A DNA stretch of 6,017 nt, taken from positions 657 through 6,673 of the forward strand of contig DKBI01000062.1 in NCBI GenBank assembly GCA_002451175.1, given 5' to 3'. Shown here one piece after another: positions 5,659 through 6,017 of the stretch. The notes under the pieces were generated by a model. It had not been told where the DNA came from, made no database searches, and saw only the letters and a program-made list of their open reading frames with translations. Positions within the stretch are counted from its first letter, which is position 1; the number at the start of each line of letters is the position of its first letter. The DNA is from Betaproteobacteria bacterium UBA6904 (GTDB taxonomy: Bacteria; Pseudomonadota; Gammaproteobacteria; Burkholderiales; SG8-39). The position numbers and the translations under genes are program-made.

Positions 5659-6017
5659 ACGGCGGAAAGGCGCTCCTTGAGGTAAGCCAGGCACGACTCC
5701 AGCGGCACGGCCGCCGGACCCGCATCGCGCCGGCCCTTGTACTCCGCCTCGCCACTGCCCAAGCCCCGCTCCGAAATCACCAGACGGTGCGGGATGCCGA
5801 TGAGATCCATGTCGGCGAACAGCACGCCGGGGCGTTCATTGCGATCCTCGAGCAGCACCTCGATCCCCGCCGCCTGGAACTCGGCGTAGAGCCGATCTGC
5901 GGTTTCTCGCACGAGCGGGCTCTTGTGGTAGCCAATGGGCACGAGGCAGGCTTCGAACGGCGCCATGGGTCTGGGGAATGCGATGCCGCGCGCGTCATGA
6001 TTCTGCTCGATCGCCGC
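5655..6017 (-). CDS. proS: Prolyl-tRNA synthetase, C-terminal anticodon-binding part (partial)
   Basis: The last 120 codons of a gene whose 5' end lies beyond the right edge; the frame is open to base 6017. The enzyme attaches proline to tRNA-Pro in the cytosol. The fragment begins AAIEQNHDARGIAFP, which closely matches the end of class II motif 3 in bacterial ProRS (AAIEQN-x-DERGI). It continues with the anticodon-binding domain: MAPFEACLVPIGYHKS, then GIEVLLEDRNERPGVLFADM, then DLIGIPHRLVISERGL and EYKGRRD, all aligning by eye with E. coli ProS. The C-terminus (LESCLAYLKERLSAV) is complete. It is the most upstream - strand gene visible, so the operon promoter, if shared, is outside the window or inside this gene. 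Confidence 0.96.
   Translation of the reverse strand, partial: AAIEQNHDARGIAFPRPMAPFEACLVPIGYHKSPLVRETADRLYAEFQAAGIEVLLEDRNERPGVLFADMDLIGIPHRLVISERGLGSGEAEYKGRRDAGPAAVPLESCLAYLKERLSAV

Noticed and set aside
5200..5685. A 161-codon + strand open frame opposite the SLT gene.
   Set aside because: It lies in exact antisense register with the SLT codons and has no recognisable domain.
5659..5694. A 12-codon N-terminal extension of the SLT transglycosylase from GTG 5694.
   Set aside because: It would put Pro/Gly/Arg-rich residues before a good signal peptide and overlap proS by 40 bases; the ATG at 5658 fits better.
1..6017. Mobile elements, CRISPR arrays, tRNA/rRNA genes, riboswitches or a foreign island.
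   Set aside because: No direct-repeat arrays, terminal inverted repeats, transposase motifs or RNA-like intergenic sequence were seen; composition is uniform and genes are contiguous.

Overview
This is a very GC-rich window (roughly two thirds G+C by eye) from a Gram-negative bacterium, almost certainly a proteobacterium. The pcm-nlpD pair, a lipoprotein with an outer-membrane-type lipobox, and a proS / SLT transglycosylase / DUF58 / TgpA / mltB cluster suggest Betaproteobacteria. That class assignment is inference, and no rRNA or tRNA is present to confirm it.

Layout. On the + strand the left edge holds the last 44 codons of pcm (protein-L-isoaspartate O-methyltransferase), overlapping by one base the start of nlpD (135-1139). 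NlpD is an outer-membrane lipoprotein with LysM and degenerate LytM/M23 domains. Coming the other way, five genes on the - strand run from the right edge: proS (C-terminal part only, 5655-6017), a soluble SLT-type lytic transglycosylase (5065-5658), a DUF58 protein (4098-5063), a TgpA-like membrane transglutaminase (2122-4101) and the lytic transglycosylase MltB (1121-2125). The two gene sets converge, and nlpD and mltB overlap tail to tail by 19 bases.

Packing is extreme. Every base except 5064 lies in a coding region. The - strand genes are joined by ATGA, 1-nt-gap, ATGA and GTGA junctions, which points to one translationally coupled operon. No intergenic promoter, terminator, RNA gene, mobile element or CRISPR array can fit or was seen.

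How the genes fit together. Five of the seven products act in, or are associated with, the cell envelope. NlpD probably activates a peptidoglycan amidase rather than cutting peptidoglycan itself. MltB and the SLT protein cleave glycan strands. DUF58 and TgpA form a conserved pair that is usually accompanied by a MoxR ATPase, which is absent here. Being sandwiched between two lytic transglycosylases suggests the DUF58-TgpA pair works on, or with, the peptidoglycan-remodelling machinery. The window is mostly conserved housekeeping DNA. I see no clear novel defence or mobile system; the points worth a second look are the operon composition, the missing MoxR and rpoS neighbours, and the tail overlap.
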